Source: Lachnospiraceae bacterium (GTDB lineage: Bacteria; Bacillota; Clostridia; Lachnospirales; Lachnospiraceae). From it: DNA of 64,000 bases. Positions within the stretch are counted from its first letter, which is position 1. Each line of letters opens with the position of its first letter. This document shows, piece after piece, positions 18,734 to 28,170 of the stretch. The notes beneath the pieces were generated by a model. It was not told where the DNA came from and did no database searches. It was given only the letters and a program-made list of their open reading frames with translations. The position numbers were made by a program, and so were the translations under genes. Where the stretch lies: the NCBI GenBank assembly GCA_015057635.1, contig SVEB01000020.1:34286-98285 (forward strand), given 5' to 3'.

Positions 18734-19213
18734 ATGGAGAAGGAATTAGTACGGGACTTTGCAGTCCGCGTAGCCGGCGCTTCTAAAACGGAACTGATTG
18801 TGATTATGTATGATGTAATCCTTGCAGACTTAGCGTCTGCAAGAAAGGCAGAAGCAGAAAAGGATTTTGAAACATTTGAAAAGGAGATGGAACATGCAAA
18901 GAAATTTGTGGTTGAACTGATTGGCTGCTTAAATCTCGAGTATGCCATTTCCTATGAGTTATTAAATCTGTATCGGTTTGCGCATAAGCAGTTAGTTCGT
19001 GCGGGACTTCGAAGGAATAGCGAGACGTTAGACAGTGTAGAGGAGATCATTGGTGGGCTGAGAGCGTCTTTTCATACTCTTAGCAAGTCGGATGCTTCCG
19101 GCCCTGTTATGCAAAATGCACAGCAGCTTTATGCAGGACTTACGTATTCCAAAGGAAGCCTGAACGAATCAATGATCGACCCTTATGTAACAAGCAGAGG
19201 ATATACCATCTAA
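18734..19213 (+). CDS. fliS: flagellar export chaperone FliS-like protein
   Basis: Protein of 159 residues, all helical. SKTELIVIMYDVILADLASA near residue 20 corresponds to the FliS pattern with L-x-x-x-L-Y-D, and the position immediately downstream of flagellin is typical. FliS binds the flagellin C-terminus in the cytoplasm and prevents early polymerisation. It is somewhat longer than classical FliS (about 125-135 residues) and carries an extra C-terminal tail, so it may be a divergent FliS. Confidence 0.85.
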   Translation: MEKELVRDFAVRVAGASKTELIVIMYDVILADLASARKAEAEKDFETFEKEMEHAKKFVVELIGCLNLEYAISYELLNLYRFAHKQLVRAGLRRNSETLDSVEEIIGGLRASFHTLSKSDASGPVMQNAQQLYAGLTYSKGSLNESMIDPYVTSRGYTI

Positions 19214-19217
19214 TAAA

Positions 19218-19257
19218 AAGAGGCTGCCGCACTCTCTTTGTGTGGCAACCTCTTTTT
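19218..19257 (+). terminator. terminator of the flagellin-fliS unit
   Basis: AAAGAGGCTGCCGCAC pairs with GTGTGGCAACCTCTTT around an eight-base loop and is followed by T residues; it starts five bases after fliS. Confidence 0.85.
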
Positions 19258-19442
19258 ATGCATCTTTTGAGGACACATGGAGGATATCCGATAAAAAGGA
19301 AATCCTACTTTTATCCTATTGTAAAAAGTTGTATTTTTAGTAAAATCAGTAATGGTTTGTAAACTATGATCTAAACTTAATAAAAGAGTGCAGATCATAT
19401 ACAAGCAAGAGGGAATAAGGGGAAAAAGAAGGGAGTATAAAT

Positions 19443-20249
19443 ATGAAAAAAAGATTATTCAGTTTATGTGTGGCAGTATGTCTGCTTGCAATGACTGCAT
19501 GTAAAAAAGAAAGCACACCGGTGAATGTAGAGAACAATCAGCCGGAGGCCACGGTAACAGAAGCAGCAACCGCAACAAAGGAACCGACAGCCGAACCAAC
19601 ACAGGAACCGACAACAGAAGCAGCAACACCCGAAGCGTCCGCAGAAGATGCCAATGCTTCTGATAAAGAAGGCATTATTACCGGAACCACCTATAGCAAC
19701 GGCTATTATAACTTTGAGATCACGCTTCCGGATACGTGGACCGTATTCGATCATGACACCACGCTTTCCACCATGTACGCTTCTATGGGAGCTATTTATG
19801 ACAATGTAGAAGATATGAAAGCAAGTTATGAACAGCTGGGAATCGATTATTTATTCTATGGAATGGATTCCGTAGTCAGCACAGATGGAACAAACAATGC
19901 ATTATGTCAGGTCATCCCGTCATCCATGATCGGAGGACTTAGCCTGACAGATTTCATCAAACAGACAGCAGCTTCGTCCGAACAGCAGTATCAGCAGCTT
20001 GGCGGTGTTGTAGAGTCCAGTGAACCGGAAACCATAACTATCGACGGAAGAGAAGCCGTATCCATGGAACTCTCCACTGTCGTAAACGGCACAGTATCCG
20101 GTGTAGAATTAACCGATATGCATATTAAGCAGAAATACATCATGACAGAGGAAAACGGAATCATCTTAGTATTCCTTACAACCGTATATAATGAAGAAAG
20201 CAAAACCTATGCCGATGATATTCTGTCCACAATTCATTTTCTAAAATAA
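19443..20249 (+). CDS. lipoprotein of unknown function
   Basis: Protein of 268 residues with a lipoprotein signal peptide ending in MTAC (Cys20 as lipidation site). Residues about 30-75 are a low-complexity Thr/Glu/Pro/Ala linker, then a globular domain starting near GYYNFEITLPDTWTVFD. That domain resembles the PsbP/DUF-like surface fold common in clostridial lipoproteins, but I cannot name it securely. It is a single gene with a terminator directly after it. Probably anchored outside the membrane; ligand unknown. Confidence 0.75.
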   Translation: MKKRLFSLCVAVCLLAMTACKKESTPVNVENNQPEATVTEAATATKEPTAEPTQEPTTEAATPEASAEDANASDKEGIITGTTYSNGYYNFEITLPDTWTVFDHDTTLSTMYASMGAIYDNVEDMKASYEQLGIDYLFYGMDSVVSTDGTNNALCQVIPSSMIGGLSLTDFIKQTAASSEQQYQQLGGVVESSEPETITIDGREAVSMELSTVVNGTVSGVELTDMHIKQKYIMTEENGIILVFLTTVYNEESKTYADDILSTIHFLK

Positions 20250-20253
20250 AAAA

Positions 20254-20286
20254 AAGCGGTCACACAAAAGTGTGACCGCTTTTTTG
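20254..20286. terminator. terminator after the lipoprotein gene
   Basis: AAGCGGTCACAC / GTGTGACCGCTT perfect stem with an AAAA loop, flanked by A and T tracts on either side, so it could work in both directions. Confidence 0.9.
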
Positions 20287-20363
20287 TAAGCCAGTTACCT
20301 CATAAAATCCTAGCAGAAAAAATCCGAACGAAACTCCACCCCGGTGAGAAAAGGAATTTGGGA

Positions 20364-20585
20364 AGAAGATGGAGAGAGGGGAAGAGCCTAAGGCGGTGGC
20401 GGACGCAGGGTGATGAGTTCCGGAATGTCCGGCTCATGACGAACAAAAGCCGTGCGGTTCTTTGAATAGCAGACAGTGTCTTCCTGTCTGATAGGCAAAA
20501 AACCGCACGGTTTTTGTCCGCTCATGCGTCCGAACATTCGGAACTCATCTTCCCTTCTCTCCATCTTCCCCTCTCTCCATCTTCT
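20364..20585 (-). repeat. long nested palindrome, copy 1 (CATGA type)
   Basis: Inverse orientation compared with copies 2-5. The outermost 22-base arms (20364-20385 and 20564-20585) are perfect complements. Then come unequal non-pairing segments of 26 and 14 bases, then a second arm GATGAGTTCCG (20412) closing at 20549. Inside are the conserved core (AATGTCCGGCTCATGACGAAC on the left, GTCCGCTCATGCGTCCGAACATT on the right, each split here only by naming), an inner stem AAAAGCCGTGCGGTT, and the apical CAGACAG-N7-CTGTCTG. It lies between the lipoprotein terminator and the promoter of the next gene. Confidence 0.88.
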
Positions 20586-20598
20586 CACTCTACGCCCC

Positions 20599-20627
20599 TT
20601 TTCAATCCCCCATATTCGTGCTATAAT
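20599..20627 (+). promoter_or_regulatory. promoter of the kinase-like gene
   Basis: TTTTCA and TATAAT separated by 17 bases, with TG one base before the -10 box (TGCTATAAT, extended -10). It starts 14 bases after the end of palindrome copy 1. Confidence 0.6.
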
Positions 20628-20663
20628 GGCAAAATAGTTAAAGGATATTTTGGAGGTAAGGAT

Positions 20664-21419
20664 ATGCACATCACATTAACCGGTAATTTAGGAAGCGGGA
20701 AATCAACCATTTGCAAGATTTTAGATTCCGTATACGGATATGAAATCTTCTCAACCGGAACGGTACAGAGAGAACTTGCGAAGGAACTTGGAATCAGCGT
20801 ATTAGAAATGAATCAGCTGATGTGTAAAGATAAGAAATACGACCATATGATCGACGACATGACAGCGAAGATCTCAAGAGAGAACACAGAAAAGTCAATC
20901 GTATTTGACAGCCGTCTCGCATGGCATTTCGTAGAGAAATCATTCAAAGTTTTCTTATCTGTAAGCTTAGATGTAGCAGCGAACCGAGTATACGCAGATA
21001 ACCGCGGCGATGTGGAGAAGTATACTTCCTTAGAGGATGCTCTTGGACAGCTTCGTCTTCGTGCTGAGACAGAGGACAAGCGTTATAAGGAATTATATAA
21101 TGTTTCCTACTTTGATTTTAATAACTATAACCTTGTGTTAGACAGCACATATTGCACACCGGAATTATTAGCAAGAGTTATGTTAGCGGAAGCAAAGAGA
21201 CAGGAAGAAGCAAAGAAAGAAGAGAATGTATTCTTAATCTCTCCAAAGAGATTAGGCTTAAGCGATGCCATCATAAGCGCAGAGCCTTCCTGCTATTATC
21301 AGGAAGAGACTGTGACAATCGAAAAATCCGGAGATGAATATGTCATCGTAAGCGGAAGAGAGATTGCAGAAAAGGCAGCAAAAGAAGGCATTCCATTCGT
21401 AAGAGCGGTACTGGCATAA
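20664..21419 (+). CDS. cytidylate kinase-like P-loop protein
   Basis: Protein of 251 residues from the ATG at 20664, preceded by TGGAGGTAAGG; the frame extends upstream only through the palindrome. The N-terminus has a Walker A loop (GNLGSGKSTICK) and a substrate-like segment IFSTGTVQRELAKELGIS that resembles the CMP-binding region of cytidylate kinase-like proteins. A DSRLAWHF segment and RGDVEKYTSLEDAL follow. The last 60 residues after KKEENVF form an extra C-terminal domain not found in plain CMP kinases. The substrate is uncertain. Confidence 0.8.
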   Translation: MHITLTGNLGSGKSTICKILDSVYGYEIFSTGTVQRELAKELGISVLEMNQLMCKDKKYDHMIDDMTAKISRENTEKSIVFDSRLAWHFVEKSFKVFLSVSLDVAANRVYADNRGDVEKYTSLEDALGQLRLRAETEDKRYKELYNVSYFDFNNYNLVLDSTYCTPELLARVMLAEAKRQEEAKKEENVFLISPKRLGLSDAIISAEPSCYYQEETVTIEKSGDEYVIVSGREIAEKAAKEGIPFVRAVLA

Positions 21420-21511
21420 GTTTCTAGAACCGATTAGGCATAGCTTTTTCAAAAATTACAGACACTATTCATATATATGCATGATTTTGGTATCTATGAG
21501 GTGGCTGCTAT

Positions 21512-22588
21512 TTGGAGAAGAAAATTGACCTGACGAAAAAACAGAAGAAATTATTTATCATCATCGGGACGATAATCGCAGTTTATTTAGGTTTTGAATA
21601 CCTTCTGCCATTATTCGTCCCGTTTTTGCTCGCTTATTTTATCGCATGGATGCTGCGGCCATTTGTCAGCATGCTCCATCGTAAGCTAAAGATTCCTCTG
21701 GCATTAGGTGCCGGAATCGGTGTGCTGCTGTTTTTGGGAGTGGTATGCGGAATCCTTCTTTATATTGGGAAGATGTTGACTCGGCAGCTTGTTTTATTCT
21801 TAAAGAATATTCCGGTTTATCAAAGTTATCTGACAAGCCAGGTTCACGGACTCTGCTTGGGATGTGACCGGCTGTTTAATAAGGAGATCGGCGCTTCCTG
21901 GGAGATGCTTTCTAGGGGCAGTGAAGCGCTGACGGGATTTGTGCAGGATGCAGTCCTTCCAAGGATCACAAGCCAGACACTTCGTTTCGCATGCAGTGCA
22001 GTAGGGCTGTTTACGGGAATGGTGATCGTGATCGTGGCTTCCATCCTATTTATTAAGGATATGGAAGAATATAAGGAGGGCCTCAGGAAGTCAGAATTTT
22101 ATCCGGCTGTGCATCGGATTACAAAAAAATTATCGGAAACGGGGATTGCGTATCTAAAAACCCAGCTTATGATTATGTCCATTATTGCCGTGCTCTGTGT
22201 GGGAGCTCTCTGGATTTTAAAGAATCCGTACGCGCTTTTAATTGGAATCGGGATTGCCGTGTTTGATGCATTTCCGGTGCTTGGAAGCGGCTTGATCTTA
22301 ATTCCCTGGACATTAGTTATGCTGTTATCAAAGAATGTGTTCGCAGCCGCGGTTTTGATCACGCTTTATATCTTATGCCAGCTTACAAGGGAGTTCTTAG
22401 AGCCGAAGCTTCTTGGAAATAAGATCGGAATCCAGCCCATTTACAGCCTGATGTCCATGTATATCGGCCTGCAGCTGTTTGGTGTATTCGGATTCTTCTT
22501 AGGACCTCTTGGCCTTGTCATCATCCGCACGGTGGTGAAGACTTATGCCGGAGATACGAAGATTCTCTTCTCGGATCAGGAGCCGTAA
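21512..22588 (+). CDS. AI-2E family transporter
   Basis: Integral membrane protein of 358 residues starting at TTG (21512), with GAGGTGG upstream. It has about eight hydrophobic segments and the family-typical C-terminal features (FPVLGSGLILIPWTLVML, then LEPKLLGNKIGIQPI and GPLGLVIIRT). Members are exporters or channels; some export autoinducer-2 and others Na+ or small molecules, so the name does not fix the substrate. It stands between the kinase-like gene and the proS T-box and has no clear terminator of its own. Confidence 0.88.
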   Translation: MEKKIDLTKKQKKLFIIIGTIIAVYLGFEYLLPLFVPFLLAYFIAWMLRPFVSMLHRKLKIPLALGAGIGVLLFLGVVCGILLYIGKMLTRQLVLFLKNIPVYQSYLTSQVHGLCLGCDRLFNKEIGASWEMLSRGSEALTGFVQDAVLPRITSQTLRFACSAVGLFTGMVIVIVASILFIKDMEEYKEGLRKSEFYPAVHRITKKLSETGIAYLKTQLMIMSIIAVLCVGALWILKNPYALLIGIGIAVFDAFPVLGSGLILIPWTLVMLLSKNVFAAAVLITLYILCQLTREFLEPKLLGNKIGIQPIYSLMSMYIGLQLFGVFGFFLGPLGLVIIRTVVKTYAGDTKILFSDQEP

Positions 22589-22613
22589 GAGACGCGTGGG
22601 AAGCTCTTAACTC

Positions 22614-22642
22614 TTGACAAATGAGAAAAGGTGGAATACAAT
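22614..22642 (+). promoter_or_regulatory. proS T-box promoter
   Basis: TTGACA and TACAAT separated by exactly 17 bases, a near-consensus housekeeping promoter 26 bases after the AI-2E gene. Confidence 0.8.
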
Positions 22643-22654
22643 CAAAACAACAAT

Positions 22655-22874
22655 TGCGATGAAGAGGAATAGTATACGATCCGTACCATTTCAGAGAGAG
22701 AATGTCAGGTGTGAATTTCTTATGGGAAGATCTTAGAACCTACCTTGGAGCAGCTTAGCGAAAGCTTGGCGTATTCCGGCGTTAACGGAGCGAAAGAGAA
22801 CTGGCATGCCAGTTAATTAGGGTGGTACCGCCGAATTGATTCGGTCCCTTTTTGATAAGGGGCTTTTTTTATTG
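22655..22874 (+). ncRNA. T-box leader (proline)
   Basis: The leader starts with the Stem I landmark GATGAAGAGGAATAGTA. The T-box AGGGTGGTACCGCC is at 22819-22832, followed by a terminator with GTCCCTT / AAGGGGC and seven T residues ending near 22869. A specifier CCT (proline) can be read at 22739-22741 in the context GAA-CCT-ACC. Uncharged tRNA-Pro would stabilise the antiterminator and turn on proS. Confidence 0.93.
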
Positions 22875-22979
22875 CAAAAAAATAGTCTGCATACGGACAT
22901 ACTAAGGATGGCGGATGCAAGACAGACAGATAAAAAGGCCCAGTCACAAAAAATCTTATCTAGAAAAAGGAGAGCTCAT

Positions 22980-24413
22980 ATGGCAAATGACAAGAAACTT
23001 GTAGAGTCCATCACTTCCATGGACGTAGACTTCGCGCAGTGGTATACTGACGTTGTAAAAAAAGCAGAATTAGTAGAATATTCAGGGGTAAGAGGATGTA
23101 CCATCTTCCGTCCAGCCGGATATGCGATCTGGGAAAACATCCAGAAAGAATTAGATGCGAGATTTAAGGCAACTGGCGTAGAGAACGTATATATGCCAAT
23201 GTTCATTCCAGAAAGCTTATTAAATAAAGAAAAGGATCATGTAGAAGGTTTTGCACCAGAAGTAGCATGGGTAACACATGGCGGTTCCGAAGAACTTCCA
23301 GAACGTTTATGTGTACGTCCTACTTCTGAAACACTTTTCTGTGATTTCTATTCCCATATCATTGAATCCTACCGTGACCTTCCAAAGGTATACAATCAGT
23401 GGTGTTCTGTTATCCGTTGGGAAAAGACAACAAGACCTTTCTTACGTACATTAGAATTCTTATGGCAGGAAGGCCATACTGCTCATGCAACAGCAGAAGA
23501 AGCAGAAGAGAGAACAATCCAGATGTTAAATCTGTATGCAGATTTCTGTGAAAATGTATTAGCAATCCCAATGATTAAGGGTAGAAAAACCGATAAAGAA
23601 AAATTTGCAGGTGCGGAAGCAACTTACACAATCGAAGCATTAATGCACGATGGCAAGGCACTTCAGTCCGGTACTAGCCATAACTTCGGTGATGGATTCG
23701 CGAAAGCATTCGGTATCCAGTATACGGATAAGAACAACAAGCTTCAGTACGTTCATCAGACATCCTGGGGTATGACAACAAGATTAATCGGTGCGTTAAT
23801 CATGGTTCATGGTGACAATTCCGGTCTTGTTCTTCCTCCAAAGATCGCTCCTACTCAGGTTATGATCATTCCAATCATGCAGAAGAAGGAAGGCGTTTTA
23901 GAAAAAGCTGCTGAATTAAAAGAAAAATTAGGAGCATTCCGCGTGAAAGTGGATGATTCCGATAAGAGTCCAGGCTGGAAGTTCTCCGAACAGGAAATGA
24001 GAGGTATCCCTCTTCGTGTTGAAATCGGACCAAAGGATATCGAAGCAAATCAGGCAGTCATCGTACGTCGTGATACAAGAGAAAAGACAGTTGTTTCCCT
24101 TGACGAAATCGAAACAAAGATCGGCGAAATCTTAGAAAAGATGCAGTCTGATATGTTAGAAAGAGCAAGAACACATCGCGATACTCATACTTATGACGCA
24201 TTGACGATGGATGAATTTGCAGATACTATTGCTAATAAACCAGGTTTTGTAAGAGCTATGTGGTGTGGCGATCAGGCCTGCGAAGATGAAATCAAGGAAA
24301 AAACAGGTGCAACTTCCCGTTGTATGCCATTTGAACAGCATTCGATCTCTGATACTTGTGTATGCTGCGGCAAAAAAGCGAAGAGCTTAGTATACTGGGG
24401 AAAAGCATACTAA
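22980..24413 (+). CDS. proS: prolyl-tRNA synthetase (archaeal/eukaryote-like short form)
   Basis: Charges tRNA-Pro. From the ATG at 22980, with AAAAGGAG upstream, it has 477 residues. Class II motifs are visible ([11 protein letters not shown], then [11 protein letters not shown], and a motif 2 region with [20 protein letters not shown]). The editing insertion of long bacterial ProRS is absent, and the C-terminal domain has cysteine pairs (CGDQACE, RCMPF, CVCCGK) and ends in WGKAY, as in archaeal/eukaryotic ProRS. It is controlled by the T-box directly upstream. pncB follows after 22 bases. Confidence 0.97.
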   Translation: MANDKKLVESITSMDVDFAQWYTDVVKKAELVEYSGVRGCTIFRPAGYAIWENIQKELDARFKATGVENVYMPMFIPESLLNKEKDHVEGFAPEVAWVTHGGSEELPERLCVRPTSETLFCDFYSHIIESYRDLPKVYNQWCSVIRWEKTTRPFLRTLEFLWQEGHTAHATAEEAEERTIQMLNLYADFCENVLAIPMIKGRKTDKEKFAGAEATYTIEALMHDGKALQSGTSHNFGDGFAKAFGIQYTDKNNKLQYVHQTSWGMTTRLIGALIMVHGDNSGLVLPPKIAPTQVMIIPIMQKKEGVLEKAAELKEKLGAFRVKVDDSDKSPGWKFSEQEMRGIPLRVEIGPKDIEANQAVIVRRDTREKTVVSLDEIETKIGEILEKMQSDMLERARTHRDTHTYDALTMDEFADTIANKPGFVRAMWCGDQACEDEIKEKTGATSRCMPFEQHSISDTCVCCGKKAKSLVYWGKAY

Positions 24414-24435
24414 AAAACAGAACAAGGAGAGACCT

Positions 24436-25899
24436 ATGACGGATCAAAATCTTACACTGTTAACGGATTTCTATGAGTTAACCATGATGCAGGGGTATTT
24501 TAAAAATAATACCAATGAAACAGTAATATTTGACGCATTTTATCGCAATAACCCTTCAGGAAGCGGCTATGCGATCTGCTGCGGCTTACAACAGGTAATA
24601 GAGTATGTAAAGAACCTACATTTCGATGAAGAGGATATCAGCTATTTAAGAAGCCTTGATATGTTCGACGAAGATTTTCTGGCATATTTAAAAGACTTTA
24701 AGTTTACTGGTGACATCTATGCAATTCCAGAAGGAACGGTTATCTTCCCAATGGAACCGATGGTGAAAGTAATTGCTCCTATCATGGAGGCTCAGCTTGT
24801 TGAGACAGCAATCTTAAATATCTTAAACCACCAGAGCCTTATTGCAACAAAGGCATCCCGCGTCTGCTTCGCAGCACGCGGGGAGGGGGTTATGGAGTTC
24901 GGTTTAAGAAGAGCCCAGGGACCGGATGCCGGCACCCTTGGCGCAAGAGCTGCTGTGATCGGCGGCTGTATTGGAACATCCAACGTATTATGCGCAAAGA
25001 TGTTTGACGTTCCAGCATTAGGAACCCACGCACATAGCTGGATCATGAGCTTTGAAGATGAATTAACAGCATTCAGAAAGTATGCAGCTTTATATCCAGA
25101 CAACGTAACTTTATTAGTCGATACTTATGATACGCTTCGTTCCGGCGTGCCAAATGCCATCAAGGTATTTAAGGAGTTAAAGGAAGCTGGGAATATGCCA
25201 GCTCGTTACGGAATCCGTTTAGACAGCGGTGACCTTGCCTACCTTTCCAAGAAGGCAAGAAGAATGATGGATGAAGCAGGATTTACCGATGCTTCCATCT
25301 GCGCATCCAGCGACTTGGATGAATATCTGATCGATTCCTTAAAGACACAGGGAGCAGCAATCAATTCGTGGGGTGTTGGAACAAACCTTATTACATCAAA
25401 GGATTGTCCTGCCTTCGGCGGCGTGTATAAATTAGCAGCCGTTGAAAAGGATGGAAAGTTTATTCCAAAGATCAAACTTTCCGAAAACCAGTGGAAGATT
25501 ACAAACCCTGGCAACAAGACCGTATATCGTATTTACGAAAAGGAAACAGGTAAGATCAAGGCGGATCTGATTGCGCTTGTGGAAGAGAAGTATTCCGAAG
25601 AGAACCCTCTTTTACTGTTCGATCCAATCGCAACCTGGAAGAAAACTTATTTAAAACCAGGCAGCTATACAATCCGCGAGATTTTAAAACCGGTATTTTT
25701 AAAAGGGGAATGTGTATATGAATCACCTACCGTTATGGAGATCCGTTCTTACTGTGCGGGTGAACTTGATACTCTTTGGGATGAGACAAGACGTCTTATT
25801 AACCCACATGAGGTTCATGTAGACCTTTCCCACGAACTCTACCATATTAAAAACCAGCTTCTCGACAGCTACAACAGCCGTAACCATAATGAGCAGTAA
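24436..25899 (+). CDS. pncB: nicotinate phosphoribosyltransferase
   Basis: Makes nicotinate mononucleotide from nicotinate and PRPP in the NAD salvage pathway. Protein of 487 residues starting MTDQNLTLLTDFYELTMMQG, a family hallmark. Other conserved blocks are FGLRRAQGPDAG near residue 155, GTHAHSWIM near 198, RLDSGDLAYLS near 260, and GVGTNLITSKDCPAFGGVYK near 315. AAGGAG precedes the start 22 bases after proS, so both are probably cotranscribed behind the proline T-box. Palindrome copy 2 follows. Confidence 0.95.
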   Translation: MTDQNLTLLTDFYELTMMQGYFKNNTNETVIFDAFYRNNPSGSGYAICCGLQQVIEYVKNLHFDEEDISYLRSLDMFDEDFLAYLKDFKFTGDIYAIPEGTVIFPMEPMVKVIAPIMEAQLVETAILNILNHQSLIATKASRVCFAARGEGVMEFGLRRAQGPDAGTLGARAAVIGGCIGTSNVLCAKMFDVPALGTHAHSWIMSFEDELTAFRKYAALYPDNVTLLVDTYDTLRSGVPNAIKVFKELKEAGNMPARYGIRLDSGDLAYLSKKARRMMDEAGFTDASICASSDLDEYLIDSLKTQGAAINSWGVGTNLITSKDCPAFGGVYKLAAVEKDGKFIPKIKLSENQWKITNPGNKTVYRIYEKETGKIKADLIALVEEKYSEENPLLLFDPIATWKKTYLKPGSYTIREILKPVFLKGECVYESPTVMEIRSYCAGELDTLWDETRRLINPHEVHVDLSHELYHIKNQLLDSYNSRNHNEQ

Positions 25900-25920
25900 G
25901 GACGAAAAAAAATAGGAACG

Positions 25921-26134
25921 AAAAAAGAGTAAGGAGCGCCGTTCGCGGCGGCCGGCCCAATTTTTTCGGATGTTCGGACGCATGAGCGGACAAAAAACGG
26001 TTCCGTTCTTTGACTATCAGACAGGAAATCACTGTCTGCTATTCAAAGAACGGAGCCGCTTTTTGTTCGTCATGAGCCGGACATCCCGAAAAAATTGGAC
26101 CGGCCGCCGCGAACGGCGCTCCTTACTCTTTTTT
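25921..26134 (+). repeat. long nested palindrome, copy 2 (CATGA type)
   Basis: The 49-base left outer arm (25921-25969) contains GCGCCGTTCGCGGCGGCC and pairs with the right end to 26134, with one mismatch. The conserved core ATGTTCGGACGCATGAGCGG lies on the left and GTTCGTCATGAGCCGGACAT on the right. The inner arm has CGTTCTTTG on the left and CAAAGAACG on the right; the apex is CAGACAG-GAAATCA-CTGTCTG. The base of the stem is an A-tract/T-tract, so it may also terminate transcription in both directions. It follows pncB by 21 bases. Confidence 0.92.
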
Positions 26135-26137
26135 TAT

Positions 26138-26930
26138 CGGATGCGTGGGACGTCACTGGGCGGATGGAGGGACGCTGGTGAGAAATGAAGGGGCAGGGAG
26201 AAGATAAAGGGATGGAGCGGATAATATGACAAGTAAGAAGTAAGTAAGTAAGTAAGTAAGTAGGTAGGTAGAGGGGCAAAGGAGATGAATCTGGGAGGAA
26301 GAAAGGGGGATAGGAGGGGAGGCAGAGAGGATGATGTGAATGGGAAGAGAGAAAGAGAGGAGTGCTAAAGTGAGAGAGGTAAGAAAGGCCAGTGGGATGG
26401 AGGGGGAAGGATGTAGGAAAGGATGGAATGCGGAGAATGACGGGGGAGAAAACGGAAGGATTGGAACGGGATTTACAAGGGAGTTTCGGAGATTTTTGTA
26501 GACTGGGAAATGTTTAGAGGGGATTTGGTGAAAATGATGGATGATTTTTAAACGAAAAAATAAGAGGATGAACGAAAAATACGAAAATGGGAGGCTAAGA
26601 GTTTCGGAAGAGGCTGACGGAGGGGGGGCGAAGTTAGAAAGGCGTAGAGAGGAAAGAAAGGGAAGAAAGGGAAGTGAAAGGACTGCTAGTGAGCAGTAAA
26701 ATAAGTATTTACAGCAAGGTGAAGTAGTTTAGATGAAAGCGAAACAAGTTTCGAAAAAAAACACGTATTTACGAAAATGAGGGAGAAGAAATGAAAAAGT
26801 ACGAAAGTTTAGGATAACGTTTTAGATGAAATGTCGAAAAATGAATAAAAAAGGAGGTAATAGTGCATAAAATACAATAGCAATCTTGGAATTGATAAAA
26901 TACATAGGTAAAATTTTATAAAAAATGGAA
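26138..26930. other. purine-rich intergenic region with GTAA tandem repeats
   Basis: About 800 bases without a convincing gene. The + strand is strikingly G/A-rich over most of its length (runs such as GGAGGAAGAAAGGGGGATAGG). At about 26230-26270 there is a tandem run of AAGT/GTAA units turning into GTAG units. No ribosome-site-supported reading frame of useful size was seen; an AAAAAAGGAGG at about 26849 leads only to a five-codon frame. Confidence 0.6.
26229..26271 (+). repeat. tetranucleotide tandem repeat (GTAA)n
   Basis: About seven tandem AAGT/GTAA units followed by GTAGGTAGGTAG. Such runs mutate by slippage and could vary between strains. No reading frame or promoter is obviously switched by it. 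Confidence 0.75.
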
Positions 26931-26938
26931 AAAAGTAC

Positions 26939-26967
26939 TTGCAAAATTGTAAATATTGCCCTATAAT
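26939..26967 (+). promoter_or_regulatory. promoter of the LacI-type regulator
   Basis: TTGCAA and TATAAT separated by 17 bases. The -10 box directly abuts the inverted repeat described as an operator. Confidence 0.7.
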
Positions 26968-26995
26968 AAAGTTACGAAAACGATGTAGTAACTTT
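26968..26995 (+). promoter_or_regulatory. putative operator, autoregulatory
   Basis: AAAGTTAC and GTAACTTT form an 8-bp inverted repeat with a 12-base centre containing ACGAAAACGA. It covers the expected transcription start of a LacI-family gene. LacI regulators bind palindromes and often repress themselves; the assignment to this regulator is inference. Confidence 0.5.
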
Positions 26996-27090
26996 TTTCA
27001 TATGGCGTTAGAGAGAAAGTGTAAGAAGGGCAGGACGGAAGACGCCGAATATACTAGGTTTTTAGTGAAAAAGTGATGGTGGTGCTAATA

Positions 27091-28107
27091 ATGGCGACGA
27101 TTCGAGATTTGTCATTAAAATGTGGCGTTTCGGTATCAACAGTGAGTAAGGCACTAAACGGATATAAGGATATTGGAGAAGAGACGAGAAAGAATATCTT
27201 AAAGACCGCTGTTGAGATGGGGTATTTCCCAGATGCGAATGCCAGAGCACTAAAGCTGAAGAAGACGTATAATATCGGAGTTATGTTTTCCACGTTATCG
27301 GGCCATGGGTTACGGAATGAATATTTTGCACATGTATTGGCTGCGTTACGGGAATATGCATCGAATAAAGGCTACGATATTACGTTTTTAGAGCATAACA
27401 TAGGAAATCGTAAGATGACGTACTTAGAGCACTGCAGATACCGAAACTTTGACGGGGTCTGCATTATTTGTGCAGAATTTTCGGAACCGGAAGTCACAGA
27501 GATTGTGAATTCGGATTTTCCGGTTGTGGTGGTGGATCATTCATTTAATGGAGCGATATCCATTCTCTCAGATAATATTGAGGGCATGAGACAGCTGACA
27601 GAGTACATAATTGAACAGGGCCATAAAAAGATCGCGTATATACATGGGAATAAGTCGAGCGTGACACATAACCGGCTGGTAAGTTTTTTTAACGTGTTGC
27701 GGGAACACCAGATTACAATACCTGCTGAATATGTGGTAGAGGGAGTCTACCGTAGTGCGGAGGTAGCTGAGAAGGTTACCGAACAGCTGTTATCATTAAA
27801 GGATCCGCCTACCTGTATTATCGCACCGGACGATTACGCGGCTCTTGGAGTGATGAATGCGGCAAGAAGGAGAGGACTTGAAATTCCGAGGGATCTATCC
27901 GTGGCAGGCTATGATGGGATCTCTGTCTCACAGGCATTAGAACCGAAACTGACGACGGTCAGACAGGATACCGATAAGATTGGAGCTGAGGCTGCAAAGC
28001 AGCTTATTAATCTCATTGAACGGCCAATGGCCACTTCATTAGAGAATATATACCTGAAGGTTCAGCTTAACAAAGGTGCATCAGTGAAACCACTGAAGCA
28101 GAGCTAA
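27091..28107 (+). CDS. LacI-family transcriptional regulator
   Basis: Protein of 338 residues from the ATG at 27091 (MATIRDLSLKCGVSVSTVSK), the usual LacI start; an in-frame ATG at 27073 would add six residues. The helix-turn-helix and hinge occupy residues 1-60. The periplasmic-binding-like sugar domain follows, with VVVDHSFNGAISILSDN, HKKIAYIHG, and the C-terminal LTTVRQDTDKIGAEA block. It is divergent from nothing and lies 63 bases before a sugar-type ABC importer, which it probably controls. The effector sugar is unknown. Confidence 0.93.
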   Translation: MATIRDLSLKCGVSVSTVSKALNGYKDIGEETRKNILKTAVEMGYFPDANARALKLKKTYNIGVMFSTLSGHGLRNEYFAHVLAALREYASNKGYDITFLEHNIGNRKMTYLEHCRYRNFDGVCIICAEFSEPEVTEIVNSDFPVVVVDHSFNGAISILSDNIEGMRQLTEYIIEQGHKKIAYIHGNKSSVTHNRLVSFFNVLREHQITIPAEYVVEGVYRSAEVAEKVTEQLLSLKDPPTCIIAPDDYAALGVMNAARRRGLEIPRDLSVAGYDGISVSQALEPKLTTVRQDTDKIGAEAAKQLINLIERPMATSLENIYLKVQLNKGASVKPLKQS

Positions 28108-28170
28108 TGGATTGGGGACAGGAGAAGGCTTTACTGACACTGGAATTATTTTATTAAGGAGGAGAACGGA

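Noticed and set aside
20388..20669. Reading frames inside the palindromes, for example ones beginning MFGRMSGQ at 20.5, 25.97 and 49.19 kb
   Set aside because: The shared peptide start is only the translation of the conserved core sequence. The frames continue into private arms and flanks with no ribosome binding sites and no similarity to each other.
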